Below are positions 1 to 7,804 of a stretch of 45,560 nucleotides of DNA, in pieces (position 1 is the stretch's first letter; every line of letters starts with the position of its first letter). This stretch comes from an uncultured Acinetobacter sp. GTDB lineage: Bacteria; Pseudomonadota; Gammaproteobacteria; Pseudomonadales; Moraxellaceae. The stretch spans positions 1-45,560 of the forward strand of contig NZ_CANQLZ010000019.1 in NCBI RefSeq assembly GCF_947624825.1, read 5' to 3'. The notes under the pieces are model-generated. The model was given only the letters and a program-made list of their open reading frames with translations, was not told the origin of the DNA and ran no database searches. The position numbers and the translations under genes were made by a program.

Positions 1-49
1 TGATTGCAATTTGCAATAAAAAATAACCATCATCACTTGACCAATAGAC

Positions 50-77
50 TTGGCAACTGCACCATGAGTGTTAATCT
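50..77 (+). promoter_or_regulatory. Possible sigma70 promoter for the macro-domain-like gene
   Basis: TTGGCA (50-55) and TAATCT (72-77) are separated by 16 bases, about 25 bases upstream of the ATG at 102. This would give a very short leader starting near 84. The match is reasonable but it is a motif reading only. Confidence 0.4.
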
Positions 78-101
78 AATTCTAATACTAAGTACATCAC
101 C

Positions 102-881
102 ATGACTTACCAATATCACGATGAAAGTATTGTGAAAACTTTGCCTGAAGATACTGTGTTTGTATTTGGCAGTAACTTAGCTGGCAAACATCACGGCGGT
201 GCCGCAGCCACTGCTTTAGCGCATTTTGGCGCTTTGCTGGGTGTAGGGCGCGGCTGGTCGGGGCAAAGTTTTGCCATTCCCACTATGAATGAACATTTAC
301 AACAAATGCCCTTGTCACAGATTCAGCATTATGTTGATGATTTTAAAATTTATACCAAGAATCATACCAAGAATAAATATTTTCTCACCGCCGTAGGTTG
401 TGGGATTGCCGGCTACACGGTTGAAGAAATTGCCCCAATGTTTAAAGGCATTTCACGTAATGTAATTTTCCCTGCATCGTTCCGTCCATTTGTAGAAAAA
501 GCGTTACCTAAGCTCAGCCAACACTTTTTACACACCATGTTCCGTGATGAAATTATTTTTTCTGATAATAGCGATGCCTTAATTGAAGTCTTGGCATTAA
601 GTGAAAATGAAAAAAGCCTAGCACGGATTATTTTACACACGCAAATGTATCCAACCGACAGTAATGGTCGTGATCGCGTCTTTGAAATTGCCGATATCTT
701 GCATAATTTAAACGGCAAGGTATTTGATTTTGACCGTAAAACTGAAGCACCGATGCTGTTTGGTGGGGTGATCTTGGCTTTACTTGAATTATATGCCATC
801 AATGAGCAAGATTTTGCCGACGTCTGGCATGGCAAACGTGAGATTGCCCCGCCCAAAGCTGCACATAAAGCCAAACGCTGA
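102..881 (+). CDS. Conserved unknown with macro-domain-like N-terminus
   Basis: This 259-residue protein has no function I can name. Its first half carries the pattern VFVFGSNLAGKHHGGAA (about residues 19-35) and a later GCGIAGY (about 99-105). This pair recalls macro-domain-like or Appr-1''-p-binding-like proteins that are common in phages and Acinetobacter, possibly the family NCBI calls the A1S_2505 phage non-structural type; that link is from memory. The second half (about 130-259) is a separate mostly helical region with YPTDSNGRDRVFEIADILH and a Lys/Arg-rich tail. It is transcribed alone, with a promoter candidate close upstream and a strong terminator right after the stop. ADP-ribose or nucleotide binding is an inference from the glycine-rich motifs only. 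Confidence 0.75.
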   Translation: MTYQYHDESIVKTLPEDTVFVFGSNLAGKHHGGAAATALAHFGALLGVGRGWSGQSFAIPTMNEHLQQMPLSQIQHYVDDFKIYTKNHTKNKYFLTAVGCGIAGYTVEEIAPMFKGISRNVIFPASFRPFVEKALPKLSQHFLHTMFRDEIIFSDNSDALIEVLALSENEKSLARIILHTQMYPTDSNGRDRVFEIADILHNLNGKVFDFDRKTEAPMLFGGVILALLELYAINEQDFADVWHGKREIAPPKAAHKAKR

Positions 882-887
882 TGAAAA

Positions 888-915
888 AAAAGCGCTCTGT
901 TGAGCGCTTTTTTTA
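888..915. terminator. Bidirectional intrinsic terminator
   Basis: The perfect stem AGCGCTC / GAGCGCT (891-897 and 902-908) has a 4-base loop. It is preceded by an A-run and followed by a T-run, so it can end both the gene at 102-881 and the convergent small gene on the minus strand. Confidence 0.9.
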
Positions 916-1092
916 ACGTTTACCCATCGAACGACGTGTACCACGCGGTGGCATCCAAGTACGATCGGCATACTGTTCAGGTTTTGGGCGCACTTGATTG
1001 TGTAGCGCATCCATTTGGGCTTTCTCTTCAGCAGTTTGTGTTGGGAATGGGAGACTTACCAACGGCTTTTTTGCATTCGCTTGTTTAGTCAT
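913..1092 (-). CDS. Small basic conserved unknown, 59 aa
   Basis: The frame reads MTKQANAKKPLVSLPFPTQT and ends TRRSMGKR. It is rich in Lys, Arg, Pro and Gln, with no membrane segment or signal peptide. The frame stays open ten codons further up to an ATG at 1122, but that extension is hydrophobic and unlike the rest, so I start at the ATG ending at 1092. Neither start has a clear ribosome site. The gene converges on its neighbour and shares its terminator, which supports a real transcript. The plus-strand frame opposite it is poorer in composition. I do not recognise the protein; it may be an Acinetobacter-specific small protein. Confidence 0.6.
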   Translation of the reverse strand: MTKQANAKKPLVSLPFPTQTAEEKAQMDALHNQVRPKPEQYADRTWMPPRGTRRSMGKR

Positions 1093-1290
1093 GACGACAA
1101 CTCGTATCAAATTGAGCGCCATTTTAAGGTTTTTTTGCCTTTGATGCGAGAACGTTAAACTTTTTCAGAAAAAAAGCTCAATCTATCGAATTAAATTTCA
1201 TTTTTTTACTTTTTTTGCAGCACATGCCCTATTTTTGGGCTAAGATAATATGCTTTTTATTTTTTAATCCCTATAAGAAGGAATATTGCC

Positions 1291-2517
1291 GTGGACGTAC
1301 GTCTCTCTGATCGTGTAAATAGCATCAAACCGTCCCCTACTCTTGCTGTGACCAACAAGGCCGCAGAACTTAAAGCTGCGGGTAAAAACGTGATTGGTTT
1401 AGGTGCAGGCGAACCTGATTTCGACACACCACAACACATCAAAGATGCAGCAATTGCAGCGATTAACAATGGTTTTACAAAGTATACAGCTGTTGACGGT
1501 ACGCCAGGCCTTAAAAAAGCAATCATTGCTAAATTCAAGCGTGACAACAACTTAGAATATGCAGCAAACCAAATTTTAGTGTCTTGCGGTGGTAAACAAT
1601 CGTTCTTTAACTTAGCACTGGCTTTGTTAAATAAAGGCGATGAAGTCATTATTCCTGCACCTTACTGGGTAAGCTACCCAGATATGGTGATTATCGCTGA
1701 AGGTACACCTGTTATTGTAAAATGTGGTGAAGAGCAACGTTTTAAAATTACTCCTGCGCAATTAGAAGCGGCAATTACTGACAAAACACGTTTAGTGGTG
1801 TTAAACAGCCCATCTAACCCAACAGGTATGATTTACACCAAAGAAGAATTAGAAGCGTTAGCTGAGGTTCTTCGTAAATACCCAGAAGTTTATGTGGCTT
1901 CTGATGATATGTACGAACCAATCCGTTGGGACGACGAATTCTACAACATCGCAACTGTAGCGCCTGACCTTTACGACCGCGTTATCGTTTTAAACGGTGT
2001 GTCTAAAGCCTATGCAATGACAGGCTGGCGTATTGGTTATGCAGCGGGTCCTGCAAAACTGATCGGTGCGATGAAAAAAATCCAATCTCAATCAACTTCA
2101 AACCCAACTTCAATTTCGCAAGTTGCTGCTGAAGCTGCATTGAATGGTCCTCAAGACGTACTTGAGCCAATGATTGAAGCGTTCAAACGTCGTCACGATT
2201 TAGTGGTAAACGGCTTAAACGACATCAACGGTATTTCTTGCTTACCTGCTGATGGTGCATTCTATGCATATGCAAATATCCGTCCGTTAATTCGTGCTAA
2301 AGGTTTAAAATCTTGCACAGAATTCTCTGAGTGGTTATTAGAAGAAACAGGTGTTGCGGTTGTTCCGGGTGATGCATTCGGTTTAGGCGGCTTCATGCGT
2401 ATTTCTTATGCAACTGCTGACGAAGTATTGGTTGACGCGCTTGCACGTATCAAAAAAGCTGCAGATTCAATTGAAGGCGTAGATGCCGCAATTGCATCCA
2501 TTGCTGCTGAAAAATAA
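1291..2517 (+). CDS. aspC: Aspartate aminotransferase (class I, PLP-dependent)
   Basis: The enzyme transfers the amino group between aspartate and 2-oxoglutarate, giving oxaloacetate and glutamate in the cytosol. The 408-residue protein shows the class I fold type in full: GLGAGEPDFDTP (about 36-47), NSPSNPTG (172-179), the PLP lysine in VSKAYAMTGWRIGY (K239), and the substrate-carboxylate arginine in GGFMRISYA (R370). Length and motifs fit the I-gamma subgroup, close to bacterial AATs that can also take aromatic or prephenate substrates. The start is GTG at 1291, set by a good AGAAGGA ribosome site at 1276-1282. The gene is monocistronic, with a long AT-rich leader upstream and a clear terminator after it. 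Whether it also acts on tyrosine or prephenate cannot be read from the sequence. Confidence 0.93.
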   Translation: MDVRLSDRVNSIKPSPTLAVTNKAAELKAAGKNVIGLGAGEPDFDTPQHIKDAAIAAINNGFTKYTAVDGTPGLKKAIIAKFKRDNNLEYAANQILVSCGGKQSFFNLALALLNKGDEVIIPAPYWVSYPDMVIIAEGTPVIVKCGEEQRFKITPAQLEAAITDKTRLVVLNSPSNPTGMIYTKEELEALAEVLRKYPEVYVASDDMYEPIRWDDEFYNIATVAPDLYDRVIVLNGVSKAYAMTGWRIGYAAGPAKLIGAMKKIQSQSTSNPTSISQVAAEAALNGPQDVLEPMIEAFKRRHDLVVNGLNDINGISCLPADGAFYAYANIRPLIRAKGLKSCTEFSEWLLEETGVAVVPGDAFGLGGFMRISYATADEVLVDALARIKKAADSIEGVDAAIASIAAEK

Positions 2518-2539
2518 TTTGATTAACTTAGTCAAATAA

Positions 2540-2568
2540 AAAAACCCGCATTTAATGCGGGTTTTTTT
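2540..2568 (+). terminator. Intrinsic terminator of aspC
   Basis: The stem AAACCCGCAT / ATGCGGGTTT has a 3-base loop and a following run of seven T. It starts about 25 bases after the aspC stop. Confidence 0.92.
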
Positions 2569-2749
2569 ATGCCTATACACATGTAAAACATCGTGCCTTG
2601 TAATGTCAAATGCTCATTTTTTGAGTTAATTTTTAAGAAACTTGTACTTAACTTTACCAAGCCTACATATCTTGCAACGTATTTTTGCTATTCATGCACA
2701 TGACATGCGCCTAGAATAGCCCTCATCTTATTGCTAGACTGGGTCAACT

Positions 2750-2995
2750 ATGCGTTATCAAGTGATTGATGTGTATCACAAGCACAACCTGAAGCATTAT
2801 ATTGCCAAATGCCTTCAACCGCATTCACCGCAATTTATTGTGATACAAAGCCCACGTATTTTATGCCTAGATTTAGATATTTTAGATGTCAGTGAAGATC
2901 ATCAACACGCATCCTCTGCCATGGGCGAGCGCATTGGCTTAAAAGTATTAAGTCAGTTTGACAGCTTTGATAAGACTTACATGTCACGCAATTAA
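2750..2995 (+). CDS. Small unknown, 81 aa
   Basis: The frame starts at an ATG at 2750 with only a weak ribosome site (GGGTCA just upstream). It reads MRYQVIDVYHKHNLKHYIAK and continues with alternating hydrophobic strands (QFIVIQSPRILCLDLDILDV) and a polar tail. It has no signal peptide or membrane helix. Composition is protein-like and codon choice is normal for the region. No family is recognised. It converges on the alpha/beta hydrolase gene with only 46 bases between stops and no clear terminator. The gene is plausible but not certain. Confidence 0.5.
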   Translation: MRYQVIDVYHKHNLKHYIAKCLQPHSPQFIVIQSPRILCLDLDILDVSEDHQHASSAMGERIGLKVLSQFDSFDKTYMSRN

Positions 2996-3041
2996 GCTTG
3001 AACCTTCAACTGATGCTATAACTCAAGATCTATGCTGCAAG

Positions 3042-3827
3042 TTAAGCCACACGTGCTAAAAAATCTTGAATGATTTTTAACACAAGATGAGGCTGCTGTT
3101 TATGTAAGATATGATGTCCACCTTGAATGATATGGACTTGGGCTAAATCAGCCAAATTGGCTTTAAAACGTTCAGGCTGGGCAAGCGAACCATATTCATC
3201 CAACTCACCATGCAAAATCAAGCTTGGCGCTTGCACCAAAGCTGCCTGCTGATCGATATGCCAATGCTCAAATTTTGGGCTTAGCCAAGTGTTCACCCAA
3301 GCACCTAACACCCATTGAGCTTTTTCACCGTGATATTTGGCCAAACGTGCCAATTGCTGTGGGTCTTGAAAAAGCTGCCCCGCCGCTTGAATCTCTCGCC
3401 TAATTTTATCGTCATTAAATGCTTGTGCAGCTTCTGTGATTAACGCAACACATTGCTGAGGATAAACCGCAGCACACGCCACTGCCATCCCACCACCTAC
3501 GCTATGCCCCATTACCACAAAATCATCTAGCTCATAGGCTACAAGCAAGGCTTTAAAATTTTCAGTGGCCTCACTTACCACAAAATCTGCATCTAGCTGA
3601 GCAGGATGTAAATTTGATTTTCCAAAACCTAAACGATCATACGCAATCACAGTTCTTTGCGTTATGTGTGCCAATTGGTTTGGAAAGTCGCGCCACAACT
3701 CAACGCACCCTAAAGAATCATGCAGCAAAATAATCGGGGCTTTGTCACAAGATTTAACCTGCCAAGCTTGGCTAAACAGCTGTCCCAAAGAGGTGGCAAT
3801 ATATTTTTGAGTTAAAGTGATGCTCAT
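3042..3827 (-). CDS. Alpha/beta-fold hydrolase
   Basis: This 261-residue cytosolic hydrolase has the full alpha/beta layout. The oxyanion-strand motif is ILLHDSLG (about 33-40), the nucleophile elbow is GHSVGGG with Ser109, an acid lies in HGELDEYG (Asp210), and the catalytic His is in QGGHHILH (His238 or 239). It resembles small esterases of the BioH/MhpC/AB-hydrolase-6 kind. The substrate cannot be told from sequence. The gene appears to stand alone; the next minus-strand gene (3895-4311) lies upstream of it with a 67-base gap, so the two could share a transcript. Confidence 0.85.
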   Translation of the reverse strand: MSITLTQKYIATSLGQLFSQAWQVKSCDKAPIILLHDSLGCVELWRDFPNQLAHITQRTVIAYDRLGFGKSNLHPAQLDADFVVSEATENFKALLVAYELDDFVVMGHSVGGGMAVACAAVYPQQCVALITEAAQAFNDDKIRREIQAAGQLFQDPQQLARLAKYHGEKAQWVLGAWVNTWLSPKFEHWHIDQQAALVQAPSLILHGELDEYGSLAQPERFKANLADLAQVHIIQGGHHILHKQQPHLVLKIIQDFLARVA

Positions 3828-3894
3828 GTGGCTGATCTATTGTTGTTATTGCACTCAACATAATCAACTCAACAGCCTTTGTAAAGTACATCTG

Positions 3895-4311
3895 TTAGGC
3901 AGCTTGCGCTGTATTTAAACTCTTGTACACACTGTAATATTGCCAAGCTGCATCGAGCGTTACACAAACAGACTGCTGTTGACTCACCGACCAAGCTTGC
4001 GCTTTAGCATACCCAGTCAGTAAATTACCGCTTATGTGATAAAGATATAAATCTACAGATTGCGGCAGATGACGTTTTAACACCGGCTCTGCATCAAACA
4101 ATTGTGTCTGTGAATGTAAGGTCCATTTATTGCCAAACCACAGTTGCAATAATTCCCCTAAACACAATTGAGCTGGCTGACATGGCCATATACTTAAAGT
4201 GGCATCTTCAACCAAAATTGAATATTGACGAGGGTCTTGTAAAATATCAAGGTATTGCGCTTGATAAAGATCAATTTGAGAAAAAATTTGAGCAATAGTG
4301 AGCGTTTGCAT
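3895..4311 (-). CDS. Conserved unknown, 138 aa
   Basis: The protein starts MQTLTIAQIFSQIDLYQAQY and has a mixed alpha/beta character with many Gln and Tyr (YLYHISGNLLTGYAKAQAW near 93-111). It has no signal peptide, transmembrane helix or metal motif. A small plus-strand frame overlaps it, but this frame is longer, has normal codon use and fits the strand of its neighbour. I do not recognise a family. It could be co-transcribed with the hydrolase at 3042-3827. Confidence 0.65.
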   Translation of the reverse strand: MQTLTIAQIFSQIDLYQAQYLDILQDPRQYSILVEDATLSIWPCQPAQLCLGELLQLWFGNKWTLHSQTQLFDAEPVLKRHLPQSVDLYLYHISGNLLTGYAKAQAWSVSQQQSVCVTLDAAWQYYSVYKSLNTAQAA

Positions 4312-4511
4312 ACGCTTGTCTCCGATTTAGCCATTTGAGTGCTGGCAAGTTGGGTTTAAATCCACACTGTTTAGGGAAAACCTAAACGCTTTTGATATTT
4401 TTAGCCTAGCAAGCATATCTAGCTTTGACAAGTCTTGGTTTTAAAAAATTGTATATGTGCTTAAAGATACAACATTCAAGTTATATTTCTTGAGTTTTTT
4501 GAATTTATGAC

Positions 4512-4539
4512 TTGACCGTTAAAAAAAACACTCTATAAT
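4512..4539 (+). promoter_or_regulatory. Sigma70 promoter of tRNA-Asn
   Basis: TTGACC (4512-4517) and a perfect TATAAT (4534-4539) are spaced by 16 bases, 11 bases before the tRNA 5' end. This is the best-looking promoter in the window. Confidence 0.88.
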
Positions 4540-4550
4540 CGCTTTCAGAT

Positions 4551-4626
4551 TCTCCAATAGCTCAGTCGGTAGAGCGACGGACTGTTAATCCGCAGGTCCC
4601 TGGTTCGAGCCCAGGTTGGAGAGCCA
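4551..4626 (+). tRNA. tRNA-Asn (anticodon GTT)
   Basis: This is a complete 76-base cloverleaf. The acceptor strands TCTCCAA and TTGGAGA pair (4551-4557 with 4616-4622), the discriminator is G and the CCA end is encoded (4624-4626). The D arm has AGCTCAGTCGGTAGAGC, the anticodon loop is CTGTTAA with GTT at 4584-4586, and the T arm is GGTTCGAGCC. It closely follows the E. coli tRNA-Asn pattern. Confidence 0.98.
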
Positions 4627-4633
4627 AATTTTA

Positions 4634-4667
4634 AAAAGCCCAAGCATTTAAGACTTGGGCTTTTTTT
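4634..4667 (+). terminator. Terminator of tRNA-Asn
   Basis: The stem AAAGCCCAAG / CTTGGGCTTT has a short loop and a following T-run just after the CCA end, so the tRNA forms its own single-gene unit. Confidence 0.9.
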
Positions 4668-4713
4668 ATGCCTATAGATCTGACTTTATCTTTATAATTA
4701 GCATTAAAAATTA

Positions 4714-5455
4714 ATGCGTACAAACTTAATCTCTTCAGACCCTTTACTTCGTGCTAACTTACCTCAAAATGTTTGGCAATATTCAAACCCAAAGACTTGG
4801 GTAGATTTTCTTAACGATATCATGCAAAAGATTGTCTTGAGAATTTATCTTACTATTTGGGTAATCTTGTCGATTGTTCAGATGACTATTGCACACATAT
4901 AAAACGTTTATTTTGTCAAAAATATCATCTATTGACAGCGTCTATACACAAGGACTTATACCGCTCAAGAGTGAGCAATACAATCAAAAATTTATTGAGA
5001 TTTTTCAAAATTACACAGGCTTAAATCAACCTACGCTTGAGCAATTAAATTCATCTATTGATAGGTGCAAAGAACATCTACCCTATAGGGAAAATCGTAT
5101 TTATTTACAGATCAGAGAACAAGAGTTACTCGAAACAAGTACTGGCTATTTACTGTATGGAAGTGAATATCTACATATGCTAGCAAATGAGATTAAGCCT
5201 TACTCATGTAGCTATCAAAATTACTTAAAAAACCACGGTATCGCTACAATTTTTAATGCTCATGTTCCTATCGAGCACATGACTAACTTTGATAGTTTAC
5301 TGCTTGATTTCATGTGCATCGTACAACGTCAGCAAACAGATGAAGACTTCCCACATGATCTGAGTATTCACACAACTCATCACATTAAACCCACACAGAT
5401 TTTTGGGTATTATCATCCTGATACTCGCTATTTAATTGACTACCATCAGCCATAA
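4714..5455 (+). pseudogene. Frameshifted accessory gene behind tRNA-Asn
   Basis: Three protein-like stretches follow one another in different frames. The first runs from the ATG at 4714 (MRTNLISSDPLLRANLPQNV) to about 4835. The second runs from about 4833 to about 4925 in the frame whose codons begin at multiples of 3 (CLENLSYYLGNLVDCSDDYC, then IKRLFCQKYH). The third runs from about 4928 to the stop at 5455 (SIDSVYTQGLIPLKSEQYNQ, later YLLYGSEYLHMLANE and GIATIFNAHVPIEHM). Each junction fits loss of one base, so a gene of about 245 codons seems to be broken twice. The last 188 codons alone are open from an ATG at 4889 and could still be made. Codon use is AT-rich (ATA, AGA, AGG), unlike core neighbours. 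The position right behind a tRNA fits acquired cargo. No family is recognised. Confidence 0.6.
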
Positions 5456-5477
5456 AAAAACCTGCCGTAGCAGGTTT
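5452..5477 (-). terminator. Terminator of the DUF4198 gene
   Basis: The perfect stem AAACCTGC / GCAGGTTT (5458-5465 and 5470-5477) has a CGTA loop. Read on the minus strand it is followed by a seven-T run, five bases after the stop of the gene at 5483-6310. It overlaps the stop of the frameshifted gene coming the other way and may serve both. Confidence 0.85.
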
Positions 5478-5482
5478 AAACT

Positions 5483-6310
5483 TTATGGCGTCACATTAAA
5501 CGCAAGGGTGTATTTATAACGTTTAAGCTGATCACCTGTTTGGCTAAAAGGCTGCTGATAATCAATGCTAAGTAAATATTGCCCTGCTTGCTCTAATTTA
5601 AAATGTAGTTCACCTTTGGCATTTGATTTCACAGTTTTAAGCACCTTTTGCTCACGGCTAAAATCTGTGGTTTGCGCCAAAATATGTGCTTCAACTTCAG
5701 CAACACCTTTTTTATGATCTAAGATATTAAATTGTATTGCCTGTGCTGTTTTAATTGCATTGGGATGCGTGACAAACTGTAGGTCAAAACCATCATGTAT
5801 ATGATGAATCACATGCTTGGAGGTTGCACGACGTGATACAAAAGTTTCAATGATCTCAAGTGTTTGTAGTGTTTTCACTTGGCTATTTTTGTTTAAGTGT
5901 TGTGCATAAAACACCTTGTCATTGGCTTTTGCAGGGTCAAACTGAGCAGCAATAATTGGCTTCCAAGTTTTACCATCTAATACAAAACGGCTACTTGAAG
6001 CTTGCTTTTCACCACGGATACGATAGGTGCCATCTATTTTATTTTCAAGGCTAAAGCTGCTGAGGGTTTGAGTTTGAGCAAATGCTGAATCTTCCAAATA
6101 GGTTTTTTTACCTTGTGGATTATGGTAGTGAAACTTAAAGTTTTTGATGGCAACTTCTGATACAAATGGATTGTCATAAAAGCCTGCAAGTAGTGCAGTA
6201 TGATTGTTAAAAGTTTGATAACTCAGCGGTGCCACAAAAGGATGATGTGCATGTGTACTTGCACTTAAACCCATAACAAGAGCCAAGATTGATGCGGATA
6301 GAATTTTCAT
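5483..6310 (-). CDS. Secreted DUF4198-type protein
   Basis: This 275-residue protein opens with a clear Sec signal peptide (MKILSASILALVMGLSASTHA, cut before HHPFV), so it is likely periplasmic. The mature part starts with His-rich HHPFVAPLSYQTF and consists of beta-strand repeats ending in a carboxypeptidase-regulatory-like half (KGELHFKLEQAGQYLLSIDY). That layout fits DUF4198, a family often near metal transporters and related to the NikM/CbtK side of nickel/cobalt uptake; the family call is from memory and metal binding is an inference. The gene stands alone. A 19-base perfect palindrome lies 55 bases upstream of the start and is a candidate operator. Confidence 0.7.
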   Translation of the reverse strand: MKILSASILALVMGLSASTHAHHPFVAPLSYQTFNNHTALLAGFYDNPFVSEVAIKNFKFHYHNPQGKKTYLEDSAFAQTQTLSSFSLENKIDGTYRIRGEKQASSSRFVLDGKTWKPIIAAQFDPAKANDKVFYAQHLNKNSQVKTLQTLEIIETFVSRRATSKHVIHHIHDGFDLQFVTHPNAIKTAQAIQFNILDHKKGVAEVEAHILAQTTDFSREQKVLKTVKSNAKGELHFKLEQAGQYLLSIDYQQPFSQTGDQLKRYKYTLAFNVTP

Positions 6311-6365
6311 AGAATAATTAAATCATTGATCTGTATCATAATGCTACGCTGCTCAAGATTTTTAT

Positions 6366-6384
6366 GCAAATAATTCTTATTTGC
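6366..6384. promoter_or_regulatory. 19-bp perfect palindrome, candidate operator
   Basis: GCAAATAA-TTC-TTATTTGC is an exact 8-3-8 inverted repeat. It sits between the miaE terminator and the start of the DUF4198 gene, on the side from which that gene is transcribed. It has the size and AT-rich core of a Fur-type site but matches the Fur consensus only partly, so the regulator is left open. Confidence 0.5.
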
Positions 6385-6412
6385 AATAAAAATCCCTCGC
6401 AAGGAGGGATTT
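6385..6412 (-). terminator. Terminator of the lepA-miaE operon
   Basis: The stem AAATCCCTC / GAGGGATTT (6390-6398 and 6404-6412) has a 5-base loop. On the minus strand it is followed by TTTTA. It lies just after the miaE stop and closes the long minus-strand operon. Confidence 0.85.
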
Positions 6413-6415
6413 CAT

Positions 6416-7060
6416 TTAAGCGGCTTCGCTTGGCACACCACTATGGAAACGGAACAAATCATCTGGGCTTAAAATCAGATTTTTTTCCACTTCACGAATA
6501 TGATCAATGCGATCTTGAATGGTTTCTTGCGGATTTTTTAACTTATAGGTTTTGGCCACATCAACTGCCAAAGTTAAATAATCTTCATAATGTCGCGATT
6601 CAGATTTCAGCAAGTAACGATAATAACGTCCTAATTCCTCATCTACACGCGGTGCAAGTGCATAAAAACGCTCGCATGAGCGTGCTTCTACAAAAGCACC
6701 AATCACTAAGATATCAATTAAAGCTTCAGGTTCATAGGTACGCACTTCTTTACGTAATGCCCCTGCATAACGTCCGGCACTTAAAGCTTGCCATTCTTGA
6801 CCACGTTTTTTCATCAGTTCTAAAACTTGCTCATAATGCAGCATTTCTTCACGTACCAACTGGGCTAAACGCACCTGTAGATCTGAGAAAAAGTTATAAC
6901 GGAACATCAGATTCATGGCAGTACTGGCCGCTTTTTTCTCACAGTTGGCATGATCTTGCATTAAGATATCCAAATGATCACATGCTTTATCCAACCAAGC
7001 GGTTGGTGTTTCACAACCTAAAAAGCCAATCACTGGCTTCATCAGTGCATCGTAATCCAT
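6416..7060 (-). CDS. miaE: tRNA-(ms2io6A37) hydroxylase
   Basis: MiaE is a di-iron monooxygenase that hydroxylates the isopentenyl group of 2-methylthio-i6A at position 37 of UNN-reading tRNAs. The 214-residue, all-helical protein shows the paired carboxylate/His motifs of the ferritin-like fold: Glu41 in CEKKAAST, E72-x-x-H75 in REEMLHYEQ, Glu125 in VEARSCERF, and E154-x-x-H157 in ESRHYEDY. It is the last gene of the lepA-to-miaE operon, nine bases after pdxJ. An AGAGG ribosome site lies five bases before its ATG. Length and motifs match the family. Confidence 0.93.
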   Translation of the reverse strand: MDYDALMKPVIGFLGCETPTAWLDKACDHLDILMQDHANCEKKAASTAMNLMFRYNFFSDLQVRLAQLVREEMLHYEQVLELMKKRGQEWQALSAGRYAGALRKEVRTYEPEALIDILVIGAFVEARSCERFYALAPRVDEELGRYYRYLLKSESRHYEDYLTLAVDVAKTYKLKNPQETIQDRIDHIREVEKNLILSPDDLFRFHSGVPSEAA

Positions 7061-7069
7061 AACAGCCTC

Positions 7070-7795
7070 TTATCGTGCAGCTTTAATGGCAGCTTTCATT
7101 TGCTGTACCGCTTGCGGCAAACCGACAAACACGGCATCTGCAATAATTGAGTGACCAATATTGAGTTCATGAATTTCTGGAATTGCCGCAATTGGCGTCA
7201 CGTTGTCTAAATGTAAACCATGACCTGCATTCACCACCAAACCTTTAGCAGCTGCATATTGAGCGCCTTGAATGATACGTTCAAGCTCGGCTTGTTGCGC
7301 TTCTGGGGTTGAGGCATCGGCATACGCGCCTGTATGAATTTCAATGGTTTGTGCACCACAGGCTACAGCTGCGTCAATTTGGGCAACATCGGCATCAATA
7401 AATAACGAAACGTCGCAACCTAAAGCCACTAATTCTTGCGTGGCTTTTTTCACCTCTGCAAAATGACCCACCACATCCAAACCACCTTCTGTGGTAATTT
7501 CTTGGCGTTTTTCTGGCACAAAGCAGACGTGTTGCGGCAAAATTTCTTTGGCAAAAGCCACCATTTCATCGGTGACAGCAAGCTCAAGGTTCATATGCGT
7601 TTTTAGCAATGGGCGCATACGACGCACGTCATCATCTTGAATATGACGACGATCTTCACGCAAATGCAAAGTAATACCTTCAGCACCTGCTTGTTCACAC
7701 ATCAATGCAGCATTGACTGGATCGGGATACGTCGTACCACGCGCTTGGCGTAAAGTTGCGACATGGTCAATGTTAACACCCAATAATGCAGCCAT
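7070..7795 (-). CDS. pdxJ: Pyridoxine 5'-phosphate synthase
   Basis: PdxJ condenses 1-deoxy-D-xylulose 5-phosphate with 3-amino-2-oxopropyl phosphate to give pyridoxine 5'-phosphate, the last ring-forming step of vitamin B6 synthesis. The 241-residue TIM-barrel protein opens [19 protein letters not shown] and carries the signature [10 protein letters not shown] and the C-terminal phosphate loop region [16 protein letters not shown]. Length is normal. It lies nine bases after recO and nine before miaE in the same operon. Together with pdxB at 40358-41425 it places two genes of the DXP-dependent B6 route in this window. Confidence 0.97.
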   Translation of the reverse strand: MAALLGVNIDHVATLRQARGTTYPDPVNAALMCEQAGAEGITLHLREDRRHIQDDDVRRMRPLLKTHMNLELAVTDEMVAFAKEILPQHVCFVPEKRQEITTEGGLDVVGHFAEVKKATQELVALGCDVSLFIDADVAQIDAAVACGAQTIEIHTGAYADASTPEAQQAELERIIQGAQYAAAKGLVVNAGHGLHLDNVTPIAAIPEIHELNIGHSIIADAVFVGLPQAVQQMKAAIKAAR

Positions 7796-7804
7796 AATCT
7801 GTTC

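Noticed and set aside
413..874. Minus-strand frame of 153 codons opposite the macro-like gene
   Set aside because: Composition (Ser, Lys and Ile runs) is that of a reverse-strand shadow; the plus-strand protein has clear motifs and its own terminator.
4551..5500. Integrated element with attachment repeats at tRNA-Asn
   Set aside because: I looked for a second copy of the tRNA 3' end after the frameshifted gene and found none; no integrase is present. The cargo idea rests on position and base use only.
6364..7062. Long plus-strand frame opposite miaE
   Set aside because: Antisense to a well-supported MiaE with intact di-iron motifs; its translation is His/Leu-rich and has no domain pattern.
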